DNA of 32,441 nt from contig DIYS01000269.1 in NCBI GenBank assembly GCA_002429115.1, positions 1-32,441 of the forward strand, in the 5' to 3' direction. The stretch comes from Saccharicrinis sp. UBA6048. Its GTDB lineage: Bacteria > Bacteroidota > Bacteroidia > Bacteroidales > Marinilabiliaceae. The notes beneath the pieces are model-generated. The model was not told the origin of the DNA. It searched no databases and saw only the letters and a program-made list of their open reading frames with translations. Below are positions 32,081 through 32,441 of this stretch, in pieces (position 1 is the first letter of the stretch; every line of letters begins with the position of its first letter). Both the position numbers and the translations under genes were made by a program.

Positions 32081-32441
32081 ATGGCTACAGAAGAAAAAGG
32101 GAAAAAACTTGTTGATAAATTAAGGCATAAATACAGACTGGCAATCTTTAACGAGCAAACGTATGAAGAGGTGTTCGGTATGCGATTGTCGAGGTTAAAT
32201 GTATTTACAATTGTCGGAGTAAGTTTGATTGTACTTGTAGTTATGGTGATCTTCCTTATTGCTTTTACAGGTTTACGCGAATATATCCCAGGATATCCTG
32301 ATGGACAACAAAGAAGGTTGATAATACAGAATTCAGAGCGGGTGGACAGCCTTATTCTTGAAATAGAAAGACGCGATCGGTTCTTTAATGATATCAGGGC
32401 TGTAGTGGCAGGCGAGGTGCCACAAGGTGCACTGCCGGAAG
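32081..32441 (+). CDS. M23 family metallopeptidase, 5' part only (cut by window end)
   Basis: From ATG at 32081 an open frame of 120 codons runs off the window. It has a basic N-terminus (KLVDKLRHKYRLAIFN), the segment YEEVFGMRLSRLNVF, one transmembrane helix (about 41-64), then GLREYIPGYPD and a coiled-coil-like helix. This N-terminal pattern is the one found before the LytM/M23 peptidase domain in a conserved Bacteroidota family, as I recall it; the catalytic domain itself lies outside the window, so the call rests on the N-terminus alone. The expected role is peptidoglycan hydrolysis or septation control in the periplasm. Confidence 0.75.
   Translation, partial: MATEEKGKKLVDKLRHKYRLAIFNEQTYEEVFGMRLSRLNVFTIVGVSLIVLVVMVIFLIAFTGLREYIPGYPDGQQRRLIIQNSERVDSLILEIERRDRFFNDIRAVVAGEVPQGALPE

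Noticed and set aside
1..32441. CRISPR arrays, insertion sequences, prophage or integrase genes
   Set aside because: No regular direct repeats with unique spacers and no transposase, integrase or phage motifs were seen.

Overview
The window looks like chromosomal DNA of a Bacteroidota bacterium, possibly a marine or sediment member of the Marinilabiliales/Bacteroidales side (the lineage below phylum is a guess). The reasons are: several gene starts are preceded by the Bacteroidota -7 box TAnnTTTG, once with a perfectly spaced TTG -33 box (tsaE); Shine-Dalgarno signals are mostly weak; and the protein families are typical of the phylum (PCMD-domain surface proteins, a WG-repeat/TonB-C protein, an SLC12-type cotransporter, the M23 peptidase with an N-terminal membrane anchor, the long alanine dehydrogenase). 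There is no phage, insertion sequence or CRISPR array; the accessory character lies in 20.2-25.5 kb.

Layout. 0.2-7 kb is housekeeping: an unrecognised 589-residue protein (possibly a flavin-type TIM barrel), gltX and glnS converging on a shared spacer, folB with a tiny Cys-rich CWC gene, tRNA-Cys(GCA), and ywbE. A secreted WG-repeat/TonB-C protein follows at 7.3-8.2 kb.

8.4-20.1 kb is one co-directional run of nine genes with short gaps: crotonase, 3-hydroxyacyl-CoA dehydrogenase, SCP2-type thiolase, acyl-CoA dehydrogenase, etfB, etfA, a cytochrome-b/ferredoxin membrane protein, a CCG-domain protein and the fused B12 mutase IcmF. Read as a pathway it is complete: isobutyryl-CoA to butyryl-CoA (IcmF), to crotonyl-CoA (acyl-CoA dehydrogenase), to 3-hydroxybutyryl-CoA, to acetoacetyl-CoA, to two acetyl-CoA. 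EtfAB and a two-gene EMO-like (ETF:menaquinone oxidoreductase) module would carry the dehydrogenase electrons into the quinone pool. No acyl-CoA ligase or transferase and no regulator is encoded in it, but a large bulged inverted repeat ends exactly on the first base of the start codon of its first gene.

20.2-25.5 kb holds a secreted PCMD protein, a sulfotransferase with its own APS kinase (a PAPS-using sulfation pair), and, convergent, a PCMD lipoprotein with an outer-membrane beta-barrel partner. 25.6-32.4 kb holds an SLC12-like transporter, tsaE, alanine dehydrogenase, an orphan soluble GAF histidine kinase, a 71-residue orphan protein and the start of an M23 peptidase that runs off the window.

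The most notable non-coding signals are (1) the leader hairpins of the acyl-CoA operon at 8347-8416 and (2) a recurrent composite element in three spacers: a GC-rich palindromic block followed, in the same orientation, by an array of degenerate heptamers. Two of the arrays are exactly five units (35 nt) long and touch the stop codon of the neighbouring minus-strand gene.
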